Assembly: GCF_000765475.1 (NCBI RefSeq) | Contig: NZ_JRHO01000015.1 | Span: forward strand, 1-39,046 | From: Methanococcoides methylutens | Lineage (GTDB): Archaea > Halobacteriota > Methanosarcinia > Methanosarcinales > Methanosarcinaceae | Direction: 5' to 3' | Length of the DNA stretch: 39,046 nucleotides | Shown: positions 26,406 through 33,698 of the stretch, piece by piece | How the letters are laid out: each line of letters begins with the position of its first letter | How positions within the stretch are numbered: the stretch's first letter is position 1 | Translations under genes and position numbers: made by a program | The notes under the pieces: generated by a model | Told to the model about the DNA's origin: nothing | The model's database searches: none | What the model saw: only the letters and a program-made list of their open reading frames with translations

Positions 26406-26433
26406 GGCATCATTAAAGATGCCAGCTTTTTTT
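26406..26433 (+). terminator. Terminator after the PK-C-like gene
   Basis: Perfect 6-bp stem GGCATC (26406-26411) and GATGCC (26418-26423), loop ATTAAA, followed after AGC by seven T. It also closes the region facing the convergent mtd transcript. Confidence 0.75.
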
Positions 26434-26447
26434 ATTGAATATTCTGT

Positions 26448-26636
26448 TCAGACCATATCGCCACTCATTTCTTCGTCTTCATCATTGTCGAGAGCATTGT
26501 CGCTTCCTGAAGCAGAACTGGAAGACTCTGATGCCTCTTTTTTAAAACTTGAAGCTGCTTTGAGATTCATTGCTGTAACAGCTACAATGAGAACGAAAGC
26601 AAGAATCGCAATGCCAATTACAGTTAAAGTGTCCAT
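26448..26636 (-). CDS. Small single-pass membrane protein
   Basis: The 62-residue product has one N-terminal membrane helix (VIGIAILAFVLIVAVTAMNL). A Ser-rich, strongly acidic tail follows (SSSSASGSDNALDNDEDEEM). It starts 34 nt after the mtd stop on the same strand and ends before a terminator of the opposite gene. No Shine-Dalgarno is visible. I do not recognise a family. The clean membrane-plus-acidic-tail pattern argues for a real gene, but the overlap with a long frame on the other strand keeps this uncertain. Confidence 0.5.
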   Translation of the reverse strand: MDTLTVIGIAILAFVLIVAVTAMNLKAASSFKKEASESSSSASGSDNALDNDEDEEMSGDMV

Positions 26637-26670
26637 GAAATTAAAAAAAGAATAAGTGTCGAAAAGACAC

Positions 26671-27501
26671 TTACTGTGGCTTTTCGTACAATGCGGTCTT
26701 TGTCATCTGGACTCCTTTCTTAGAGTGTGGCTTCCTGAAGACAGAGTCGTTTGCTTTCTCGATCTCACGTGCATCGATTGCAAGCTGTGCTGCTGCGCGC
26801 ATCATTTCATGACCGGTAGCAGTTGTGAGTGTGACCTGTTCGATCTCCTTCATCATGAAGCATGCAGGGAAGTTGATCTGTGCGACCTTGTCAGCCATGT
26901 GGAGTGCTGCAAGTGCCTTTGCCTTTGCGTATGGGTTGTTGAAACCTGCGCGCTCAATGCACTTCTCTGGCTTTGCGAGAATGTGTGGAAGCTCAAGGTC
27001 CTTGCCGGACTTGCCTTCGTCGACCTGTGCAGCGACTGCATCAAGTTCTTCCTGGATCATCCTGACAACACCACAGGTTGAGAGGACCTTCATTGCATCG
27101 GAGTTAAAGGATGCCATCTCTACAGCATCAAGGAACTCTGTCTTTGCGCCGATAAGTGGGTCTACGGTCATAACGATGTAACCGAAGCCTGCATCTTCGA
27201 GTGCCTGTCTGTCATCTTTCTTGGTTGGACCATCGGAGATAACGATGCATGGAACATCTTTGTAAAGCTCACGTGCAGCGGTTGGGCCTGGTGCACTGGA
27301 GTTAGGGCTGATCATTACATAGAAATCAGCACCCCATTCCTTGAATGCTTCTGTCTCTGCAGCTTCTGCTTTGCCCATCTTAGGACCAGTTCCGAAAACA
27401 CGTACACTGATACCTTCTCTTGCTGCGATCTCGTCCTGAACAAGGTCAATGACCTGACTCATACCAAGATTTCCTAATTTAATAAATCCTATTTTTGCCA
27501 T
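26671..27501 (-). CDS. mtd: F420-dependent methylene-H4MPT dehydrogenase
   Basis: Reversibly oxidises methylene- to methenyl-tetrahydromethanopterin (or its sarcinapterin form) with coenzyme F420, a core C1 step in methanogenesis and methyl-group oxidation. The 276-residue protein is full length; MAKIGFIKLGNLGMSQVIDLVQDEIAAREGI is the family N terminus, with MISPNSSAPGPTAARE and SDGPTKKDDRQALE also diagnostic. Soluble. GTGATCT precedes the ATG; a TATA-like AATATTATATCC lies about 50 nt upstream. In methylotrophs the enzyme works in the oxidative branch. It is divergent from serB across a 359-bp gap. Confidence 0.97.
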   Translation of the reverse strand: MAKIGFIKLGNLGMSQVIDLVQDEIAAREGISVRVFGTGPKMGKAEAAETEAFKEWGADFYVMISPNSSAPGPTAARELYKDVPCIVISDGPTKKDDRQALEDAGFGYIVMTVDPLIGAKTEFLDAVEMASFNSDAMKVLSTCGVVRMIQEELDAVAAQVDEGKSGKDLELPHILAKPEKCIERAGFNNPYAKAKALAALHMADKVAQINFPACFMMKEIEQVTLTTATGHEMMRAAAQLAIDAREIEKANDSVFRKPHSKKGVQMTKTALYEKPQ

Positions 27502-27860
27502 AGTAGATCACATTACTGCAAGTACGGATTAGGATATAATATTTTTGATTATTTCTACAATAACAGAAGCTGAAAATGCACCGACCTCACAAAAATGAAA
27601 CGAAGCTTTCGAAAGCACATCAAATAATAATTCGCTGGTTTTTAAAATAAATAGAAAAGAAAAAATATACAGCAACTCTTTTATCCCTTATACCATCTCA
27701 TATAGTGTATATTATGTTAGTATTTGGATTAACGATCTGTCTCAGAAGGCATATCCTACCCGAAAAGCTTAAAAGTAATGTGGGGAATTGTAGTTCAATC
27801 TCAGTACATCCCATTATTACAGATCCGTAATCAGGATCTTAAAGTTTCAGGTATGGTCAA
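27502..27860. other. Divergent promoter region of mtd and serB
   Basis: No gene is seen. It contains the palindrome GCTTTCGAAAGC at 27605-27616. On the plus strand CGAAAAGCTTAAAAG at 27761-27775 looks like a BRE-TATA promoter for serB, with a leader of about 60 nt. AT-rich DNA near 27535-27550 could drive mtd. Confidence 0.4.
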
Positions 27861-28535
27861 GTGAATTCCAGCAATAATATTTCTCAGAAAAGATATTCTA
27901 AACTGATCGTTTTTGATATGGATAGTACGCTCATTGATGCAGAAAGTATCGATGAACTTGCACGTGCTGCAGGCGTTGTGGACAAGGTTTCTGTTGTTAC
28001 CGAAAAAGCAATGAATGGCGATATTGACTATCATCAGGCTTTAAAGGATAGAGTCAAACTTCTAAAAGGATTGAAGCTGGAAACTGCACAGGAAGCAATG
28101 AGAGCTATGCAACTCATGCCCGGTGCAGAAGAACTTGTTAAACATGTAAAGTCCCTGGGATTCAAAACAGCAATGCTGTCAGGCGGCTTCACTCTATCAA
28201 CTGACAGAGTTGGTAAACTCCTTGGAATTGATTACGTATACTCTAATATACTTGCTGTAAAAGACGGACATCTTACAGGCGAGGTCAGCGGTCCAATGAC
28301 AGATAATTGCTCCAAAGAAGTGGTCTTTGAAAAGATCGCAAAGGAGATGGGTTTTGAGACCACTGATTGCATCGTTGTTGGTGATGGTGCCAACGATATT
28401 TGCCTCTTTAAACGAGCAGGATGTGCAATTGCATTTAATCCAAAACCGATTCTGCGCCAATATGCAGATGAGGTTGTTACCCAAAAAGACCTCAGGGCAA
28501 TAATTCCGATCATCGATTCACTCGATCTGGATTAA
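27861..28535 (+). CDS. serB: Phosphoserine phosphatase
   Basis: HAD-superfamily enzyme that makes L-serine from O-phosphoserine, the last step of serine synthesis; 224 residues, soluble. Motif I is VFDMDSTLID with nucleophile Asp19 and general acid Asp21. Motif II is MLSGGFT, and motifs III/IV are KEVVFEKIA and VVGDGANDICLF. The cap helices between carry EKAMNGDIDYHQALKDRV, as in SerB. The start is GTG at 27861; AGGT lies about 9 nt upstream and no in-frame ATG is available before motif I. Its substrate is also the amino acid used by SepS, so flux between serine and Cys-tRNA meets here. COG1340 follows. Confidence 0.95.
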   Translation: MNSSNNISQKRYSKLIVFDMDSTLIDAESIDELARAAGVVDKVSVVTEKAMNGDIDYHQALKDRVKLLKGLKLETAQEAMRAMQLMPGAEELVKHVKSLGFKTAMLSGGFTLSTDRVGKLLGIDYVYSNILAVKDGHLTGEVSGPMTDNCSKEVVFEKIAKEMGFETTDCIVVGDGANDICLFKRAGCAIAFNPKPILRQYADEVVTQKDLRAIIPIIDSLDLD

Positions 28536-28571
28536 AGCCCTACGTATCGTGCATTAGAAATGCATGAAATG

Positions 28572-28588
28572 CCAGCTTTTTTGCTGGA
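28572..28588 (+). terminator. CCAGC/GCTGG hairpin between serB and the coiled-coil gene
   Basis: A 5-bp stem with a six-T loop, 20 bp before the start of the downstream gene. It might limit read-through or shape the leader of the coiled-coil mRNA. Confidence 0.4.
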
Positions 28589-28607
28589 GCGGGAGGATAT
28601 ATAGAAC

Positions 28608-29465
28608 ATGTTGAAAGAATTGAACACCAAAAGGCAGGATCTTAAAACTGCATCTGAAGAAGCTAAAGAAAAGAGAAATGGATTGAACGCTGAAGCAAGC
28701 ACCCTTGCTGCAAAGCGTAATGATCTCAACAAGCGCACAAAAGAACTCATCAACGAAGCACAGGAATACAAGAAGCTCCGTGATGAGAACAATGAGCAGG
28801 TTAAAGAGAACAAAGCAAAGCGTGACGAGATCAATGCCAAAGCAAACGAAGTATTTGCAAAGGTCGATGCATTACGTACCGCAAACAATCTTACCGGTCC
28901 ATCCATCAAAGATATCAGAAAAGATATCGACCGTCTTGAATTCACACAGCAGACAGAAGTGCTGACCCCAGGCAAGGAAAAAGAACTGGTCAACAAGATC
29001 ACAGAGCTTCAGAAACTCTATGTCGTTAAGCAGGAGCAGCTCGAGAGCAACACAGAGCTTAAGACCCTGTTAACAGAAGCACAGGAGATTCGCGACGAAG
29101 CATCAGAATTCCACAATGTCCTTTCAGAATACGCACAGAAAGCACAGGAATATCATGACAAGATGATCTCCACCTTCAAGGAAGCCGACAAGATGCGTGC
29201 AGAATCTGATGCTGCTCACAAACAGTTCGTCGAGTTTCAGGAGAAGGCTGATGAACAACACAAGTTATTCATTGCAGCACAGAAAGAGATCAGGGACATC
29301 GATAAAGAAGTTCGCAAGATCAGGAAAGGCGAAGACACTGGCAAGAAGGTCGCATCTATGGAAGATGTTAGGAAAGATGCAGAAGACATCTTTGACAAGT
29401 TCAAGTCAGGTCAGAAGCTCACCACAGAGAACCTTATGACCTTGCAGAAGTCCGGTCTGCTTTAA
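28608..29465 (+). CDS. COG1340-type archaeal coiled-coil protein
   Basis: A highly charged protein of 285 residues, almost entirely heptad repeats of coiled coil, interrupted near residues 100-125 by NLTGPSIKDIRKDIDRLEFTQQTEVLTPGKEKELV. That interruption is the conserved hinge of the family and marks COG1340 proteins. The end (AEDIFDKFKSGQKLTTENLMTLQKSGLL) is a small conserved helical tail. No membrane segment. The function is unknown; the SMC-like shape invites ideas of DNA or RNP scaffolding but nothing here proves that. Homologues are often labelled phosphoserine phosphatase because serB lies beside them, as here. GGGAGG lies about 10 nt before the ATG. Confidence 0.88.
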   Translation: MLKELNTKRQDLKTASEEAKEKRNGLNAEASTLAAKRNDLNKRTKELINEAQEYKKLRDENNEQVKENKAKRDEINAKANEVFAKVDALRTANNLTGPSIKDIRKDIDRLEFTQQTEVLTPGKEKELVNKITELQKLYVVKQEQLESNTELKTLLTEAQEIRDEASEFHNVLSEYAQKAQEYHDKMISTFKEADKMRAESDAAHKQFVEFQEKADEQHKLFIAAQKEIRDIDKEVRKIRKGEDTGKKVASMEDVRKDAEDIFDKFKSGQKLTTENLMTLQKSGLL

Positions 29466-29484
29466 TCGGAAATTTGACAACATC

Positions 29485-29547
29485 GAGGGTGTTAATTCAC
29501 CCTCAATTTATTCTAATATTCATTGGATCTACCAGATCCATCCTTTT
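29485..29547 (+). terminator. Double terminator after the coiled-coil gene
   Basis: Perfect 7-bp stem GAGGGTG/CACCCTC at 29485-29504 with loop TTAATT, then a perfect 7-bp stem TGGATCT/AGATCCA at 29524-29540 followed by TCCTTTTTG. Confidence 0.7.
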
Positions 29548-29577
29548 TGAGTACTGTTTTTTAGTAATTGATAAATT

Positions 29578-29593
29578 GATAGTGATCACTATC
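29578..29593. promoter_or_regulatory. 16-bp perfect palindrome
   Basis: GATAGTGATCACTATC, 137 bp upstream of the gene at 29730 and just after the terminators. It may be an operator; no regulator gene is nearby. Confidence 0.4.
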
Positions 29594-29729
29594 TCTTTCA
29601 GATAATAAATCGAAAAATTGATCTACTGTCCCATATCAGAAGCGGAAATTATTTTTGAGATGGCTGAATGAACATGAATGTGGTTGTTGATAATTAAAAT
29701 GAATATATGGATTTTAAAAAGGTGAAAAG

Positions 29730-30212
29730 ATGTCGGTTGAGATCGAATTTAGAGAATATAAAGAAGATGTAATGAAACTTTTGGACTATTTTGAATGTCC
29801 AGAGGGATGTGAGAAATGCAAAAATGTGAGGGAGAAGAAAGGTGTCACAACGGATATTTTTCCATTCTGGATTCAGAACAAAGAGTATTCTGATAAAATA
29901 GCAATTGCCCCTTGTGACAAGGGTGTGGAAATTGCGAAGGCTCTTGCAGAGCAGAAGAAATCATTGTTTGCTTATATTGTTGATGTTGGACAAATGGATG
30001 AGCAAGAGGCCGTGGGATTGTATGCATCTTTCCTTGGCAATATTGAATTGTTGGAAGAACAAAGTAAGACATTTACTGGAAAAGAAGAGAGCTTTGGGAA
30101 TTTGATAGTTGATACAAAAGATGCCTATATTCTTTTGTCATATCTGAGTTATGATGAGGACAATCAAGAAGAATCCAGAAGATATTTTGAAAAGGCTTTA
30201 GGTATGAACTAA
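29730..30212 (+). CDS. Uncharacterised soluble protein with a Cys cluster
   Basis: A 160-residue acidic protein, with AAAGGTGAAAAG before its ATG. An N-terminal CPEGCEKC (Cys23, Cys27, Cys30) could bind zinc or an iron-sulfur cluster, or be redox active. The remainder is helical and ends with DAYILLSYLSYDEDNQEESRRYFEKALGMN, which looks like one TPR-type helix pair. No family is recognised. It has its own promoter region, cut off from upstream by two terminators, and faces a convergent gene. Confidence 0.75.
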   Translation: MSVEIEFREYKEDVMKLLDYFECPEGCEKCKNVREKKGVTTDIFPFWIQNKEYSDKIAIAPCDKGVEIAKALAEQKKSLFAYIVDVGQMDEQEAVGLYASFLGNIELLEEQSKTFTGKEESFGNLIVDTKDAYILLSYLSYDEDNQEESRRYFEKALGMN

Positions 30213-30369
30213 GCCTAACTTTTTTTGGATTTTTGTTTAGTAATTATTTTATAATTAGATTTATTACAGATCGAACAATTCAAAGCAATAAGTCAAAAAA
30301 GAAATGACATGTCACCACTATTTCTAACTTAAAATTATAAATTTATAAAATTATATGCATTAGATCGAT

Positions 30370-31515
30370 TCAGTCAAACTTATGTAATTTCCTGAAATCA
30401 GAATTCCTCATGAGGCAGGTCCCACCATTATAGGTTGAGTCCTTACGGATCTTGCGCCAGACATCAGAAAGCTTGTCCTCATGAATATTTCCAAAAGATA
30501 GAGGAAGGCATGAGCAGGGGAATATATCACCTTCCGGAGTTATGTGAAGCCACTTCCTACCTGCAAAACATCCCATCTTCTTTAGCACATGAGGGATTGC
30601 GAATACCTTAGGACCATCCATGGATTCAGTACGTTTCACGAAATCATCGAACTTCTTGTGATCATCTGCAGTCATCATCTCATCAAGGCGGTTCATCCAG
30701 CGTCCCGTAGGGACTATCTCGAAGAAAGATATCTCATGGACACCGAGATCTGTTGCTATTTTGTAGAAATCATCCAGTTCATCTATGTTCCCTGGAGATA
30801 TGACCACATAGATATTTACGAGCAGACCAGCATCAAGCGAATTTTTAACAGCACCGATGGCATCCTTGAACACACCTACTCGCCCTCGCATGGTGTCATG
30901 CCCTTTTTCGGTCGAACTGTCAAGACTTATGCTCAACATATCAAGCCCTGCGTCCTTAAGAGAAATTGCACGCTCTTTTGTCAACCCCACACCCGAAGTG
31001 AACATTCCGGCAGTAGCAAGGTCACCATCAACATAACTGATAAGCTCTTCAAGACCTTCATAGACAAGCGGTTCGCCACCATCAAAGACAATGAAGGTAG
31101 AGCCCATATCGAGAACCTGATCAATTGTACTTTTAACGTCCTCAGCAGTCAACGACGCCCTGTTCTTAGTATCAGGAAGTGCACAGTGTATACAATTATT
31201 AGGACAATCCTCAGTTATGGAAATTGTTACCTGCTCAGGAACCATCTTACCACGTATGTAACCCATCTGGCTCGATACAAGGCGATCAAAAGCTTTGCTG
31301 GGTATTGGTGGCATCCACGTAGAGAAAATAAGCTCATCTTCTTTTACCAATGCAGGCCTTTGTCCTTCAAAAAGATCCAGCATCTCAGAAGTCAATGGTT
31401 TGATAGCACGTGATGCAACTCCCGATGTGTGCATCCTGACGACCCCATCTTCGACCGTGGCATAGACCTTATAGAAGGGATTTTTATAAAAATAATATCT
31501 CTTGTCAGTCACCAT
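30370..31515 (-). CDS. Radical SAM protein with SPASM-like C terminus
   Basis: A 381-residue protein. The radical SAM motif is CPNNCIHC (Cys104, Cys108, Cys111), which holds a 4Fe-4S cluster that splits S-adenosylmethionine; VFDGGEPLVYEGL is the usual GGEP motif. Near the C terminus, CFAGRKWLHITPEGDIFPCSCLPLSFGNI and a later GTCLMRN supply Cys residues for auxiliary clusters, as in SPASM/twitch enzymes such as AhbC/AhbD and peptide maturases. The substrate cannot be told from sequence. It lies 4 nt after the reductase stop, translation-coupled, with AGTGATC as ribosome site. The lipid/quinone-type neighbours suggest it modifies a prenylated or aromatic compound. Confidence 0.88.
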   Translation of the reverse strand: MVTDKRYYFYKNPFYKVYATVEDGVVRMHTSGVASRAIKPLTSEMLDLFEGQRPALVKEDELIFSTWMPPIPSKAFDRLVSSQMGYIRGKMVPEQVTISITEDCPNNCIHCALPDTKNRASLTAEDVKSTIDQVLDMGSTFIVFDGGEPLVYEGLEELISYVDGDLATAGMFTSGVGLTKERAISLKDAGLDMLSISLDSSTEKGHDTMRGRVGVFKDAIGAVKNSLDAGLLVNIYVVISPGNIDELDDFYKIATDLGVHEISFFEIVPTGRWMNRLDEMMTADDHKKFDDFVKRTESMDGPKVFAIPHVLKKMGCFAGRKWLHITPEGDIFPCSCLPLSFGNIHEDKLSDVWRKIRKDSTYNGGTCLMRNSDFRKLHKFD

Positions 31516-31519
31516 GAGA

Positions 31520-32677
31520 TCACTTGTTCCTCAATAAGGCCCTGTAAGCCAGAAGTGACTTTGGATTCTTTTTTAGCATAAACAGACCAAGCTGCATTGA
31601 CCTGTGGAAAGAAGTACCTGAAAGGAAAGAGAAATCCACGCCTTCGAAAGTCCTCATAAGATCGTCGATCTCAGGATCCGTCATTTTGCGCAGTGTTTCC
31701 AGACCTATACGACCAAGCACATACTCTGCCCTGTATTCGGAATTCCACCTCTTACGATACTCAGAAAGGAACTTTGCCGAAATGTTGCCTTTTGCAATAG
31801 CGTCTGCAGCTACGTCACCACACATCTGCCCGGCATGCATGCTATACCCTATACCAGACTGTCCTGCAGCACCACCAACCAGCATCACACCATCGGCTAA
31901 CATCTGTTTAGGTATAGTGATTATAGGGTCTCCACCCACAGACCTTTCAAGAACTTCAAGGTCATCGAGACCTTTTATCTGCTTGAATTTGTCGACCCAT
32001 CTTTCAAAGAATGGAGATACATCTTTCCCATGCCCCCTCACATAGACCCCAAGGGTAGCAAGATTCCCTCCGCATGGAGAATAAGTGGATTTCCAGCCAG
32101 GGCAATGATTCCCAACATAATATTCAAACATGTCAGGTTCACCAATTCCTTCTGCTTCTACAAATGCTTCCATTGCCCATGCAATGTCATTTGGATGTTT
32201 CATTGGTTTAAGTCCGAGTAAACCGGCGATCTTTGAATTGATACCATCGGATACGATAACCAGAGAACAGGTTAGCACACCATCCGAAGTACTAAGGTTC
32301 ATAACACCCTTGCTTCTGAAGACACTGCTGACCTCAACACCCATATGAACCTCTGCTCCGGCATCCATGGTCTGCTTTGCATAATATTCATCGAACTTTA
32401 ATCGGTCAAGGAAATATGCAGGACTTTCAATAGCTACCCTGCCACCGGAAGGAGCGATAAGGTAAGCCCCCCTCATGTTCTTTATCACATAACTCTGATC
32501 AACGGGTTCTTGCGACCTGTCGAACATACCCTTGAAAAAAGTATTAGCAGGATGTGTAGGATAACCTATTATCTCTTTTTTATCTACAACGAGTACCTTT
32601 GCTCCTTTTCGGGAAGCATTTCTTGCTGCCATCAGACCCGCCGGCGAGGCACCTATTACAATTATATCTGCATCCAT
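31520..32677 (-). CDS. Geranylgeranyl reductase family flavoprotein
   Basis: A 385-residue FAD enzyme. The dinucleotide-binding start MDADIIVIGASPAGLMAARNASRKGAKVLVVDKK, the ANTFFKGMF segment with no Cys before it, and GVMLVGGAAGQSGIGYSMHAGQMCGDVAADAI match the geranylgeranyl reductase group that saturates isoprenoid chains. Archaeal members reduce the phytanyl chains of membrane lipids. A separate member may reduce one double bond of the methanophenazine side chain. Which of these applies is open. GAGGT lies 6 nt before the ATG and the gap to the UbiA gene is 14 bp. Confidence 0.85.
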   Translation of the reverse strand: MDADIIVIGASPAGLMAARNASRKGAKVLVVDKKEIIGYPTHPANTFFKGMFDRSQEPVDQSYVIKNMRGAYLIAPSGGRVAIESPAYFLDRLKFDEYYAKQTMDAGAEVHMGVEVSSVFRSKGVMNLSTSDGVLTCSLVIVSDGINSKIAGLLGLKPMKHPNDIAWAMEAFVEAEGIGEPDMFEYYVGNHCPGWKSTYSPCGGNLATLGVYVRGHGKDVSPFFERWVDKFKQIKGLDDLEVLERSVGGDPIITIPKQMLADGVMLVGGAAGQSGIGYSMHAGQMCGDVAADAIAKGNISAKFLSEYRKRWNSEYRAEYVLGRIGLETLRKMTDPEIDDLMRTFEGVDFSFLSGTSFHRSMQLGLFMLKKNPKSLLAYRALLRNK

Positions 32678-32691
32678 TTAAGAACCTCTGA

Positions 32692-33633
32692 TCACCACAG
32701 GATACCTGCATAAGATGTTAAAACTATAGAGAGCACTACATCGGCTATAAGGGAACCAAACATGAAACCCCTGTATCTTGAACCCTGCAGGAATAGCCTT
32801 CCACCACGCTCAGGGAGAGGATGTTTTACAAAATCAAATGCCTGCATTATCATCCAGATACCGGAAAGGATCGCCCCGACAAAGAAGATCGGACCAAGAT
32901 GTGCCGTTATACCAATGGCAAACGATGAAAGAATGCCCACAGACCAGCATACGAAGACGAACTTTGATGTCGCAGGAACTCCAAATGTCACAGGGAATGT
33001 TGGTGCACCCTTTGCACGATCGCCTTCTACATCCCTGGAGACCCCGGAGAGGGTAAAACCCCAGTCAGCCACACACATCATTATGAAAAAGAATATACCA
33101 GGCAATGGCAGGATAACACCATCACTACCCCGAAGTATCCCGGCAGGGTCGAACGCAAGCCAGATACCCACAGGAACAAGACCGTATGCAATACCAACTG
33201 GTACAAAACTCAGGAATGTTAGCCTTTTTGCCAGCTTGGAATAGATACTGATAGTAAGAACTGCAACAACCAGAACCATAAATGATTCCGGGTTTAAGTA
33301 GAATGCTGCAACGGAGGCGATCACGAATAGAATAAATGCATATGTAAGACCCTGTTTTTGAGAAACCTTCTCTGAAGCAAGTGGCCTGTCAGGAAGATTT
33401 ATTTGATCAATATCCACATCACAGCAATCGTTGTACACATAGGAACTTGTGATAGCTGCATATCCACCGATAACAGCAATTATGAAAGGAATGAGCGGAG
33501 GAAGGGCGGAAGTTGCCAGATAGGACGCAAGTAGAGCACTTGCTGCCGGAAGGGCAAAATCCATATCCGCTATTTCCGGCCTTAGTAGTTCTAAATAAGG
33601 GTTGCGTGTTTTTGATCCTGTTGTTGATACCAA
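32692..33633 (-). CDS. UbiA-family prenyltransferase
   Basis: Integral membrane enzyme with about nine helices that transfers a polyprenyl chain to an acceptor. The first Asp-rich motif, NDCCDVDIDQINLPDRPL, and the second, SRDVEGDRAKGAPTFPVTFG, bind Mg-diphosphate and are intact. It could be the lipid enzyme DGGGP synthase or an aromatic prenyltransferase; the NDxxDxxxD pattern is shared. I call TTG at 33633 the start, because GGTGAT lies exactly 4 nt upstream, as in other genes here; the ATG at 33645 overlaps that ribosome site and has none of its own. A TATA-like TTTTTATAACC at 33669-33679 gives it a separate promoter from tgtA. It heads the operon with the reductase and radical SAM genes. 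Confidence 0.87.
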   Translation of the reverse strand: MVSTTGSKTRNPYLELLRPEIADMDFALPAASALLASYLATSALPPLIPFIIAVIGGYAAITSSYVYNDCCDVDIDQINLPDRPLASEKVSQKQGLTYAFILFVIASVAAFYLNPESFMVLVVAVLTISIYSKLAKRLTFLSFVPVGIAYGLVPVGIWLAFDPAGILRGSDGVILPLPGIFFFIMMCVADWGFTLSGVSRDVEGDRAKGAPTFPVTFGVPATSKFVFVCWSVGILSSFAIGITAHLGPIFFVGAILSGIWMIMQAFDFVKHPLPERGGRLFLQGSRYRGFMFGSLIADVVLSIVLTSYAGILW

Positions 33634-33668
33634 ATAAATCACCATTGAATGATATCTTCAAATTTTAT

Positions 33669-33680
33669 GGTTATAAAAAG
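33669..33680 (-). promoter_or_regulatory. TATA box of the UbiA operon
   Basis: CTTTTTATAACC on the minus strand, about 27 bp upstream of a predicted start site near 33648. Confidence 0.45.
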
Positions 33681-33698
33681 TGATAGATAATTCTAAAA

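Noticed and set aside
28608-29465. Coiled-coil gene as a phosphoserine phosphatase
   Set aside because: It has no HAD motifs; the real enzyme is the neighbour at 27861-28535.
30589-31413. Long 274-residue frame opposite the radical SAM gene
   Set aside because: It is the mirror of a gene with intact CxxxCxxC and family motifs; the reverse reading shows no recognisable domain.
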